Positions 44,965 through 55,479 of a stretch of 64,000 nucleotides of DNA are shown here, one piece after another (position 1 is the stretch's first letter; the number at the start of each line of letters is the position of its first letter). The notes below the pieces were generated by a model. It did not search any database, was not told the DNA's origin, and was given only the letters and a program-made list of their open reading frames with translations. Position numbers and translations under genes: made by a program. The stretch comes from Neoechinorhynchus agilis. Taxonomy: Eukaryota; Acanthocephala. Location of the stretch: positions 6,820,001 to 6,884,000 of the forward strand of contig CM121341.1 of the NCBI GenBank assembly GCA_051530055.1, read 5' to 3'.

Positions 44965-47198
44965 ATGGCGACTATCGCTGACACCAACGAAACAGTCTTT
45001 TTTGCTGAAACTTTCAGCAAGTTCGTCAAAGAAGATAAAAGTGCACCTAGATTCACGGTTATTCCTGTTCAAGATGAATATCACAATGTGGTGGATAGGT
45101 AAAGTTTAAACACGTTAAATGACTCGTTTCTTGATGCAAATTCTCGATGTTTTAACGCTTTCGAAACCCCAGTTTATTTTTGAAAGTTGTACAGAATTAT
45201 CCTTTGGTGAAAAAATCATGATTTGTTTGTCACGACTTTCGCTTTCTAATCAAAACAGAAACTTAAAGTAGCTCTAAGAGCAATTGAAAAGCGAAACTAG
45301 CAACATTTCTTTGGAGAGCAATGTGAAAATGAATCGTAAGCCGAAATTTTTTAAACTCTTTTTGATGTAAATAAGTTCATTTATTTTAACACAATATACC
45401 TTTTCATTAGGCGTATAAGTCAAAACAGCTTATATAGATTCTCCATTTTATCGGAAACAAGCAATGGTGAAAATGATTTAATTGTACGCATAAATGTTTC
45501 TGGAACAATATTCGAGACGATGCAGTCGACTTTTACGGCATTTCCGAATACCCTTCTCGGAAACTCACGGCGTATGGAAGCGTATTACAATTCAAATAGT
45601 CAAGAATACGTGTTCGATCGCGATCCAGACTGCTTCGAGGAAATATTCGGATATTATCAAAGCGGCGGAAAATCGCTATCAAAGCCTAATGATGTTGTGC
45701 TTATCGATTTCCTTCGTGAGATTATTTTCTTTGATTTAGGTCCTAGTGCAGTAGGCGGGCATGTCATTTCCTAGTTGAAAATGTTGAGTCTAAAAGATTT
45801 CAAAGTTAAAAATGAAAAGCATCTCGAAAATGATTTAGACCTAAAAAAGAGACTTGTATTTGAGGGAGTTTTCTCATCGCAAAAAAGACATGGACGAAAT
45901 CAGCCGATAAAGCAGTTCTCTATTCTTAAAATGGACCAACATATTATTGAGCTGCTTTGTCATCTTCGTAAAATTAACCATAAAAGTGAAGACGTTCTTT
46001 TTATATTGCTTGAGCCATCATTTTTGGGAGGTGGCGTGTTAAATGTGACTCTAACCTCTTCCATGCGCTTCTTTGTAAGATTAACGGTTTTAAAAAGTGA
46101 ATGAACGCTTTAGTTGAATTTCGCATGAATCCAATAACCTCTAGAGTGACTAAAATCTCACAAAAAATCTGCTTAAAAGTAGAATTGGAAATGACATGGC
46201 GGTAGATAGATCAAGTGCTCACTCAGCACAAATCATTCCGACTTCTTGCTTCCGTTCAACCTGTATCTGAATTTATGTTCAAAAGTTACTTCTGGGACCT
46301 ACTGGAGCACCCGTCTTCAGGAAAGGTGGCTAAATCATACGCAATTGTACGAATAATTCTCATGGTCACAATAGCCCTACTCGCGACCATATCCAGCAGC
46401 AAGTACAATGCTAGCTTGGGAATAAGCGGATACGACGAATGGGTGGCATCTCCTTTATTCATCGTCCAAGCCGGTCTTTTGTTCTTAATTACAATCGACT
46501 TCCTTCTTCGTCTCGTCTTCTGCCCACATTGGAAACGATTCTTCAAATCGCCATTCAATCTTATCGATGCTGCCAACTCATTCTTTCTAACAGTATTCTG
46601 TCTCACTCTCATACTCACAGTATCATCCGGTGGACACACTGAAAGTATCGACAAACACATCGTCAACATCTTCCTCCTTTGTGAGATACTCCAACTCTAC
46701 AAAGTGTACAAACATAACTCTCTCCTTCGAGCGGTCACTTCGACCGTTGTCTCGAAATCAGGCGAAATTCTCTCAGTATTCATTATTATAATCCTGGCTG
46801 CAGGTGTCTTCGGCTATGCATTCTACGTCGTAGAATATGAGAGTCGAGAAGAAGATGGTTCATTGCTAACCGCAGTCATGTGGGCATTGGTAACTATGAC
46901 CACTGTTGGCTATGGGAACGTGGTTCCAAAGACATCTTTAGGACGATTGGTTGCTTGGGCATGCATTCTGGCATCTCGAGTGCTGTTTAGTATGCTTATT
47001 CCCATTTTCGGGGAAGCCTATCAGCAATACGTAAACGGCATAAAAAGTGCACAACAGTTCAATATTCTTGTCACAAAAAAGGAAAACAAAATTGAGTGCT
47101 TATCGAGGGGCAGTACGACCACATCGGAAAATATTCTGGACGATGTGACAGAAGTCCTCAGCGAGGATGGTAGTACGTACAATGACGATAAGGCCTAA
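44965..47198 (+). CDS. Voltage-gated-type potassium channel (Kv) with atypical S4
   Basis: Exons: 44965-45098 (MATIADTNETVFF...), 45411-about 45745, 46210-47198; phases 2 and 1 agree. Exon 2 is the T1 tetramerisation domain (RINVSGTIFETMQST, FPNTLLGN, YVFDRDPDCFEEIFGYYQSG, IIFFDLG). Exon 3 holds S1 (AIVRIILMVTIALLATI), S2-S3 (FIVQAGLLFLITIDFLLRLV; FFLTVFCLTLILTV), S5 (SVFIIIILAAGVFGYAFYVV) and pore TMTTVGYGNVVP. The S4 region (ILQLYKVYKHNSLLRAVTS) lacks the regular Arg-every-third-residue ladder, and the filter is GYGN instead of GYGD. It would form a plasma-membrane K+ channel subunit, perhaps weakly voltage-sensitive or a modulatory subunit. The third exon is duplicated, inverted, at 62140-63128. 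Confidence 0.88.
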
Positions 47199-47283
47199 AT
47201 GGAATCATATATAATCTTGTAAAATATTTAATTCCAACACTATTCTGCAACTGTGTTTTTAGAGCTGCGAAATAAGAACATGT

Positions 47284-47800
47284 TCACACAATGAAGTTTC
47301 TTTTCTTCCAACAAAGAGAGTTTGAAAAATATATACGCAACCGCTCTGGATCACCCAGCTGCCGTCGTACGGATGCAGTGTTCCTTCGCCGGTTGCAGGA
47401 CAGGCTTATGTTTTGTAGGAGGAATGCTCGTGCCGTCGGATCGGTCCTGCGAAGTGGTACCAAACAACCCGAGTGTCTCGGCGCCAAAGGGAACGAAATA
47501 AGAATTTCGACTCAGGGCCCTGTATTTAATCTTTTTGCGTTCCTCAGCGGCGGTTGCTGCTTCCCCTCTGGTTTAATAGTGGCGAATTTTATGTTTATGG
47601 CTGCGAGTGTGGCGTCCCATAGAAGGTATATGACTTCTCTCGCCACAGGAATGCTGTGAAACCGTCCGGTCCACGGCCATCGAGTCGGCAAAGATTGCTC
47701 GGTTATCGGATGTTGGGCCTACTCCCGCAGCATTTAGAATGAGACGTTCGACTTTAAACTGATAGTTTTCTGAAATATGACATTTTATCACATGAATTAA
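47284..47800 (-). mobile_element. LINE-like retroelement fragment, left arm
   Basis: Minus-strand pieces: MWDATLAAI near 47620, ISFPLAPRHSGCLVPL, FLLQNISLSCNRRRNTASV, matching the WD...DT, VETLG and QRIS.AIQRGNA landmarks of the family in strongly decayed form. Its mirror copy is 61550-62097. Confidence 0.45.
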
Positions 47801-49268
47801 AAGCAGCGCCAGATTGAAAATTTGTTCATAAAACTTAAAAAATCCCGTAACAGTAAGTTTTGATTTTACAATTCTACAGATACGTTCTATGGGCGTTTAT
47901 GCAAAAACATTCGTGTATAATTCCCTCAAACTTGTTCCAAGAGAAGTGAAATTTTCCCACAACTTTCGCTTGTATAACATTCCTGCATTTCACTTCCCCG
48001 CACAACCAAAAATATAGAACGTTTCGCATATACTCGATAAACGATTCACTAAATTTCTTTACGGAAATTGCAGAGCGTTCGTCCAGGACGTAGAGAATAT
48101 TATCTTGTTTGTAAATGATTTCGCAATATTTGGGAATACTATTAAGCAGTTGCAATCACAAAAATGGAAAACGCTCCTCAAATTGAGGTAATCACTAATA
48201 AAGGATTCTCACCGGTAAAAGCGAAAACTGTGAGTAAATCGGTTTTGAATTGAGACCGACTTGAAATAGGAATAATTAATAATAAAGACAATGCCATTGT
48301 TTTCATCTATATTAATTGATTGCGAAAATAGATGCAGTCGTTTATAAATTAAATCAACGCTTATAACCTAAAAATAACCGGATCTAGAATACATTTATGA
48401 CCATTAGGCGGAATTGTGAAATCTGAACTTATTTTGGCGCATTTTAAAATTTAATAGAGCAAAATGTAAAAGTTGAGAACTTTTGTTAGCGGCAGAATTC
48501 TAAACATTTGATTGTAACCTACTGTGTGAACGTGTTCTTAATTCCAAGCTCTATAAAAATTTATACAGGAAAATGTTTACTGTTCTTGTTAAGCAGCTCA
48601 ATAAAAATTTTGCTGATAAAAATGCTTCCGATGGATCGACCGACAAGCCAATTGCGAGAAATGATAAAACAGCAAAAAAATAGGAAGTTCCAAACATAGC
48701 AACTCGACGACATACAAGTACAATCATTGCTTAAGATCGCGGTTTTTCGTGTTACTTTTGTTCGACATCAAAATTGGTTTCGATTTCTATTCGATTTTTT
48801 GGAAACGTCAAAATGAATCTTCGTTTTTGATCTCAGGAACGGACTGAACGTGGGCGTCTTACACGAAGGACATCGATACAGGCAAAAGCTCATTTTGGAA
48901 AATTAAAAAACAATTACAAATTATGAGCGTCACAACGCAAAGGAAGACGCAAATGACGAAAAAAACAATTGGAACAAACAAAAATTTACAGGTACAAACA
49001 AGGAGAAAAAAGAAACAATTTGCAGATTAAGTGATGCTTAGTGCATTGTTGTTCATCGATTCCGATAAGCTATAGAATTTCAGCGATCAATAAACAAAGT
49101 AATAAACATGAACAAGTCCGACAACAACTGCACGCAAAGAAAACATAGCAAACAACACCACTGAACATTTTACAGCGACAACAACGAGAACAACAAAACA
49201 ACATAAACATGCGTAGGTTCAAATGTTAAAAACCCATTGAATTTTTCTGATTCTTCCGTGCGCACTCG
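47801..49268. other. Left-arm region between retroelement and P0
   Basis: A minus-strand frame (47874-48155, with DNILYVLDERSAISVKKFSE, SFIEYMRNVLYFWLCGEVK) is kept in the mirrored arm up to a short divergence, but I know no homologue and see no splice sites. AAC/GTT-rich stretches near 48940-49200. Presumed to include the P0 promoter. Confidence 0.3.
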
Positions 49269-49314
49269 ATGAAAAGAACGTCGCTCCTTCGCGCTCCATT
49301 TGTCGTCTGTGAGA

Positions 49315-50455
49315 TGGGGAAGTTAATTCGCGAGAACCGGAAAGCATGGAAAAACTCGTTGTCCAGTCGATTGATTGATTATTTGACGGAGTTCAAATCA
49401 TGTTTTGTCGTTGGTGTGGACAATATCAGTTCTCATCAAATGCAATTGATTCGAATTGCGTTAAGGGGAAAAGCCATAGTTTTCATGGGAAAAAATACCC
49501 GGATCCGGAAAGGCATCCAGGCTCATGCAAGTCACGATCCACTCGTTGAGAAGCTCCTTCCGCACATAAAGGATAACGTCGGTTTCATTTTACAAATGAC
49601 GACATTAACGAAATAAAGAAAATCGTCGAAGATTACAAGTTCAAAGCTCCGGCAAAAGTTGGTGCGATTGCTCCGGACGATGTCCACATTCCGGCACAAC
49701 AAACATCGCTCGGTCCAGACAAAACGAGTTTCTTCCAAGCGCTACAAATCAGCACCAAAATCACTAAAGGAAAAGTAGAAATTTTGGTAAGTGTTTTGGA
49801 AACTAAACTTTTTTATTTATTTTTATTTGTGAAGAACAATGTTCATCTGATTAAGAAAGGAAACAAAGTGAATGCGAGCGAGGCAACTCTCCTTCAAACT
49901 CTCGATATCACTCCTTTCCATTACACTCTTCAACTTAAACAAGGTACTAAAAAAAGGTTTTGAACTATAAGAACGTTTGGTTTGCAGTCTACGACAAGGG
50001 ATCTTGTTTCGATCCATTTGTTCTCGAAATCACCGACGAAGATATAATGGAAAAGTTCAAAAAGCACGTTTCGAATCTGACAACCGCGAGTCTTGCCATC
50101 GGAGTACCCAATGAGTTTTCAGCTCCTTTATTTGCCAAAGTGGCATTCACTCCTTTGCTTGCAATTACCTTAGCAGCTTGTGAAGATGCGGATAGTTGCT
50201 GGCTCGAACAAGCCAAATCGGTATGAAATGTGCTCCTTTTTACTCCTTTTTTCGCACGTAATTCTCCAGTACAAGGAAATCCTTTCTGATCCAGAAAAGA
50301 TGGCGGCTGCTGCAGCGGCAGCGGCTGCGGCTACCAATGTCCCATCGGCTCAGTCGACCGAAACTGCCGGAATAGCCGGTGGAAAACACGAAGCTTCAGC
50401 TGAAGAATCCAATGACTCCGACGATGAAGAAGGCATGTTCGATTTGTTCGGTTAA
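49315..50455 (+). CDS. RPLP0: Ribosomal protein P0 (uL10), left-arm copy with one frameshift
   Basis: Exons 49315-49786, 49835-49943, 49988-50220, 50270-50455, all GT-AG. The start is MGKLIRENRKAWKNSL. Conserved parts: KSCFVVGVDNISSHQMQLIR, LRGKAIVFMGKNTRIRKGI, VEKLLPHIKDNVGF, PDKTSFFQALQISTKITKGK, NKVNASEATLLQTLDITPF, an Ala-rich hinge, and an acidic end EESNDSDDEEGMFDLFG. P0 anchors the P1/P2 stalk on the 60S subunit and contacts elongation factors; its C-terminus normally ends GFGLFD, here MFDLFG. Compared with the right arm, a T-run near 49588-49592 is one base shorter, shifting the frame after NVGFI. This could be a pseudogene-making change or a sequencing/assembly error. Confidence 0.92.
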
Positions 50456-50974
50456 ACTTCAAATAAACAAGTGAAATCCAACGCCTTTAATAATTAATTC
50501 ATTTAAATATGCTACCAAATATTCCGTTAATGTGATCGATTTTTTTTCGTTCAAAAATAAGCGGATTTTTCTGTTTTCATTTATGCCGATGAAGCAATCG
50601 ATAAATCGAGACTTTTCTTGGCCATTTTGTGACCAATGCAAACTCAAGAGCATTCATTTCCATTCGAACATGCAAAACTGTTTCGTTTCTTCGCAGATCG
50701 GCAAAAGAGCCAATATTTGAAAATGATTAAATTATGCCGATTAGCTAAAGCGAATTATTCTTAAGGCACCCAAAAGAGTTCAATTCTTTTAAACTGAACT
50801 TTTGACGGTCACGCGAAAATCTAGGAGATTTGCATTGCGCAAACTCTAAACTTTCAAAGCAAAAACTAAATTTAACCGCTGATGTCGACTGAAATGTTTT
50901 AATCGCATAAAATTGAAGTGGACTTCATTTATAAAGGCTAAAAAATGTAACATTTAAAAATCGAGTAAAGCCGC
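50456..50974. other. 3' flank of left P0 copy
   Basis: Repeated almost exactly at 58340-58867 and again at 63130-63537. No gene recognised. Confidence 0.4.
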
Positions 50975-51335
50975 ACCCTTGGAGGCGACCTTCTCCCTGT
51001 TCTGGGAGATCTTAACCGCATCATCGAGATGATCTCCAAAATGGGCCTCGAGTTTAACAGCTCAAAGTGTGAATTGCTACTCCTGAACATGGACGAAACA
51101 GAAAACTCGCAGATACACAAACAATTCAAAAATGTCGCTCCGGGCATCAAATGAATCAATATCTGCGACTTCAGTCTCCTGGTTTCGTTGGTTTCCAAGG
51201 AGAATGTTCGGAAGGACGTATCGAAACCTTAGCCGTTTCGACGATGAAATCCGTCCCATAATGACTGGAATCTTAGATGTTGATGTTTCCGACCCGCCGT
51301 CACAGAATTTGATTCATCTGTGTCCCGAATAAGCC
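50975..51335 (+). mobile_element. Retroelement reverse-transcriptase scrap, left arm
   Basis: GGDLLPVLGDLNRIIEMISK, MGLEFNSSKCELLLLN matches the reverse-transcriptase segment (…GL.FN..KCE…) that precedes the LLG motif in the LINE-like family seen elsewhere here; LSRFDDEIRPIMTGILDVDV follows. Broken copy. Mirror copy at 57920-58290. Confidence 0.55.
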
Positions 51336-51389
51336 GTTTGAATTTTCTAGTTTTTCAGCATTATCATTAAAAAAAACCAAATAATAGTT

Positions 51390-52560
51390 AAGAAGATTTA
51401 ACTAAACAAAAAAGTGTGGCGAAGTATAGAACCGGCTGATTGCGTGAATCGTACCCAATTTGATGCAACCCATTCTTGGTCGCCACGTTGAAGAAAGTGA
51501 AAGCTGAGATACTCAACAAACTTTTTGCTTGGGGATGTAAAATTCGCGAACGTAAAAGTAGCTCACAACACGAAGAAATTCGTTGACAATAAGATATTTG
51601 CTTCCCGATAATACAAAACAAATTCTAAAGCGAGCTAAATCAATTTAGTTTTGTTTGGGCGAAAAAGACGAACTGTCAGTGAATATTGAAAGCATTTTCA
51701 CGAGTATCAATATTTTTAAAAAAGGAAATCGATAATTCTCGTATTTTCAACACTGGAATAACCCTGCATTTATTACTTTACAAAAAAAACTGTGGCGAAG
51801 AGTAGAATCGGCTTGCGAGGCTCAAGGTAACTGAATCTGAAGTAACCGACTCTTTGTCGCCACGTTGAAGAAAGTTAAAGCTGAGATATTCAACAAACTT
51901 TTTTTCTTGGGAATGTAAAATTCGCGAACGTAAAAGTAGCTCACAACACGAAGAAATTCGTTGACAATAAGATATTTGCTTCCTGATAATACAAAACGAA
52001 TTCTAAAGCGAGGAAAATCAATTTAGTTTTTTTCTGGGCGGACGAACTGTTTGTAAATATTGAAGGCGTTTTCACGAGTATCAATATTTTTAAAAAAAGG
52101 AAATCGATTGTTCTCGCATTTCCAGCTCAGGAATTATCCTGAATTTATTACTTTACAAAAAACTGTGGGGAAGAGTAGAGTCGGCTTGGGATGCTACAAG
52201 TAATTGAATCTGAAGTAGCCGACTCTTTGTCGCCTGGTTGAAGAAAGTGAAAGCTGAGACACTCAACAAACTTTTTGCTTGGGAATGTAAAATTCGCGAA
52301 CGTAAAAGTAGCTCACAACACGAAGAAATTCGTTTACAATAAGATATTTGCTTCCCGATAATACAAAACGAATTCTAAAGCGAGGAAAATCAATTTAGTT
52401 TTTTTCTGGGCGGACGAACTGTCAGTAAATATTGAAGGCACTTTCACGAGTATCAATATTTAAAAAAAAGGAAATCGATAATTCTCGTATTTCCAGCTCT
52501 GGAGGCTCAAGGTAACTGAATCTGAAGTCGGCGACTCATTGTCGCCACGTTTATTTCCGT
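51390..52560. repeat. ~370-bp satellite, left array of about three units
   Basis: Units begin with GTGGCGAAG...AGTAGAATCGGCT near 51414, 51792 and 52162, followed by CCGACTCTTTGTCGCCACGT, CTCAACAAACTTTTTGCTTG, AATTCGCGAACGTAAAAGTA, GCTCACAACACGAAGAAATT, AGATATTTGCTTCCCGATAA and TTTTCACGAGTATCAATATT. The head of each unit is an imperfect hairpin (GTGGCGA.AGAGT.CGGCT against AGCCGACTCTTTGTCGCCAC). Confidence 0.92.
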
Positions 52561-53141
52561 CAAGTTCGAGATAATCAACAAACATTTTTCTTGGGAGTGT
52601 TTAAATCATCACCTCCAGTAGACTGCTTTCTCTATCCTGAAGAGCGCTTAGGATTTTTCTTCTTTTCAAGAATCGACCACCTAAATAATTGTCATGGTAA
52701 CCATTATTTCGTTTTTGCTTTTTCCTGCGAGTACGATGATGTCCAAGATTTGTGTTGATTTGAAACCATATAATGAAAAGAAATTCGTGAAGATATATTT
52801 TGGAGCAACGAATCACGTACATTAACAATGCACAATGGAGGCTCTACCTTTTATCCTGTTTGTTCCATGATCTGTGATGGATTTCTTTTAATTAGTTCAC
52901 TTTATATAAACGATTGCATTTACTTGAAAAAAATAGACTAATATTCGTTTGAAGATTCAAGATTGTGCCTCCGAAAAATAAAATCATTTCAATTTCTTCG
53001 CCATATAAAACAACCAAACTAATATTCTAAAAATAAACTTTTATTCGCGGTTTATAAATACCATCTACCTTACAATCTCTCTCTATAGCGAATAATTAAC
53101 GGAACTCGCACCGATTTTCTAATCTCCAAATCCTTCTTTAT
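52561..53141. other. Left flank of the kelch gene, in the palindrome spacer
   Basis: Unique sequence between the inverted arrays. The minus-strand frame 52601-52828 has no recognisable feature. The first exon and promoter of the BTB-kelch gene may lie here. Confidence 0.3.
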
Positions 53142-55389
53142 TTGTGCATTGTTGGTTTTTGCGTTGATCATTGTTTGTTGATGGCACATTCTCAGACATT
53201 TGCGCGTAAATTTAACGAATCTGGAATCCGGAATCTTCGAATCAAGGACAAGTTATCCTGGAGAGAACAACAAGCATTCCGAAATCTGCTTTTAGCAATT
53301 AGAGGAATAAAAGTTAGAATTGAATATCCAATGCTTTGCGTGATAAACGGTCTATCGAAAAGATTCGATTTTCCATATGTTGATCAAATAACTGAAGAGA
53401 TGATGAATATTGTCGAGAAAAATTCAACAAGCCAAGAGTGCGATTTTGATAGCTTTCAGTTGAATATACTATCCACTGATGGGCACTCGAACGTCGGTCG
53501 CTGTAAGTATTTGTATTCAAGAAAAGCCTTACATCGTGGATTCGAAAATCAAAATTATTCTCGAAGCAGACAAATTGTTGCAGAAATGCCTATCCTCTTT
53601 GAATTCTACGACAACCAGCTATTTGGTCTTTTTTTGCAGCCTGATATATATCTTGGGAGTTGGGAACCGATCTTTGATTTATCTACGGATATTCCTTTAA
53701 GAGATGGCCACGCATTTGTAACGATGGACTCCTCTGTCCTTCTTACGGGAGGATGTAATTTGCGAAGAAAATTATTCCGTGAGCCAACGGCATCGTGTTT
53801 TAAACTAAGCTTTTGCCAATCAAAGAAACTATGGCGCTGTGATGAAATCAATAGCATGATTAGGAGAAGAAGAGATCATTCTGCACTTTTTGTCGAAGGT
53901 CTCGGAACGGTTTGTGTTGGTGGAGTCGGACTGCGGTCTCAATATTTAAAAGATATACGTTTGTGCTTTTGTAATGACGATCGTTATAGTGAATATAAAT
54001 CACATTTATCCCATGCATTTGCCCGCAGTTTCGGGTTATATTTACACCGGAAACTCAATCATTATGGCCAAACATCTCTTTTCATCTCCAACGATCTGAG
54101 ATTATCGTAAAGTACGAAGCATTTTACTTCCAACTAATAAAATTCGGTGCTTAACTTCTTACACTCCAAAGTTTCTCCAACGATCTGAGATTATCGTAAA
54201 GTACGAAGCTTTTTGATTAACACCATTAAAATCCGGTGCTTAACTTCTTGCACTCCAAAGTTTTTAGAGACTTCTAAGGGGAATTTCATAGAGCCAAAAC
54301 ACCAATTATTTTCACGAAAATCGGAATACTTTTGTCGTGTACCACAATTCGGTTTAAAACTAAAGTTTGACACTAGCAGAAAAAATCTAATACTTCATAT
54401 AACAACACTTTTTATTAATTTTTGTGTTTAAGAAATTAGACCCATTTAAGTTTGGGTGCTCAAAAATGCACACAGATATTCCGGGTATTTTTTGGTATGT
54501 CCGCTCTGGTGAGAATGTCCGGGTCCGGGGATGTCCGTTCGAGTGGGAATGTCCGGGGATCTCCCTTCTGGTGAGAATGTCCGGGTCCGGGGATGTCCGT
54601 TCGAGTGGGAATATCCGAGTCCGGGGATGCCCATTCTGGTGGGAATTGGTGATTAATGTTTGCAGGAGAGCTTCTAAGGTTGGTATTTTTTATATTGATA
54701 TTATTGAAAGTACGTTTACGAAATGTCTCGCAATTAAACAAAACCCTTACGGCTGGTTTCTAAGAACTTTTAAAAGTCAAATTTTTACACGAATTAATCT
54801 CATTTGTCCACTTCAAAAGCACAATAAAGAACTACTCGTCAGTCTCAAAGGTAAGTGGCAAATACTCTGTACAAATCTACCTATGAGGTCAAAACGACCG
54901 AATCTTCTATGGAAATGCAACTTGCTTTACGTGATAGGTTCCGAAGAGCATTCGAATAAACAAAGAGATTTGACGTTTAAGCTTCAAATAATTTCGTTCG
55001 ATCCGAAAACGAGCTCGTGGTGTAAGCACGGAACAATTGAGACGAAAGAGGAGATTTATGCGAGCGTGGCATTTCAATATCATCAATTAATGTTTATTGT
55101 TTTTATTGAAGGAGCTGCAGGGCTATTGAGAATCTACTCATCAGACTTACGTTCTAACAAGTGGATACAGAAGAGAATTAGTTCGACGTCTATTCTTAAA
55201 GACTGTGAGCTTTGTTACTGGGCGAACGGAATTGTGATTGCTCGTAGTCTTAGGAGTAGAAAAGTAAGACTGGTGGACGTTCTTAATGGGTGCGAATTCA
55301 TCGACCTCGTCACTTGTGAACACCACTTTTTGAGAAATAACGAAGAAAGAGATTCTAACTTTATTCGTAAAGGTACACAAAAACTTTAA
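53142..55389 (+). CDS. BTB-BACK-kelch (KLHL-type) protein, in the spacer of the palindrome
   Basis: The first frame (53142-54110) opens with a BTB-like VDHCLLMAHSQTFARKF, a helical BACK-like region, then kelch-type blades (WEPIFDLSTDIPLRDGHAFV, LLTGGC; DHSALFVEGLGTVCVGGVG). A second frame after an acceptor at about 54665 (TGTTTGCAG) carries more blade-like strands (LQIISFDPKTSSWCKHGTIE; LRIYSSDLRSNKWIQKR). I infer one gene with an intron at about 54100-54665 that holds two tandem repeats; two adjacent genes are possible. The BTB domain is short at its N-terminus, so an upstream exon is likely. KLHL proteins are cytosolic adaptors that link Cullin-3 ubiquitin ligase (BTB/BACK) to substrates (kelch propeller). 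Confidence 0.6.
54090..54260. repeat. Two-copy direct repeat of ~94 bp
   Basis: CCAACGATCTGAGATTATCG, TAAAGTACGAAGC, CCGGTGCTTAACTTCTT, CACTCCAAAGTTT occur at about 54087 and 54178. Confidence 0.85.
54480..54645. repeat. GC-rich minisatellite in kelch-gene intron
   Basis: Repeats of GAGAATGTCCGGGTCCGGGG, ATGTCCGTTCGAGTGGGAAT and CCCTTCTGGT; about two units of ~70 bp plus partial ones. Far more GC-rich than its surroundings. Frames on both strands run through it without meaning. Confidence 0.8.
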
Positions 55390-55479
55390 ACAATATAAAA
55401 AATCAATATGTTGCTTCAATTGTTAGTCTAAAAATTCTAATCAATCTGTTTGAAATGCAAAAAAATAAAATGATAGATT

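Larger units (their letters stand above)
46207..52560. repeat. Left arm of a large inverted duplication
   Basis: This stretch (Kv exon 3, LINE-like fragment, P0 gene, retroelement scrap, satellite) is repeated in reverse order and orientation at about 55480-63128 with very high identity. The outer homology edge is at TAGATCAAGTGCTCACTCAG (46207), three bases before Kv exon 3. The inner edge lies in the satellite arrays. Confidence 0.9.

Noticed and set aside
46286-46669. Minus-strand frame over Kv exon 3
   Set aside because: Shadow of the channel exon; its partial mirror in the right arm follows from the duplication.
54424-54660. N-terminal part of the second kelch frame
   Set aside because: It translates a GC-rich minisatellite; I start the exon after the acceptor near 54665.
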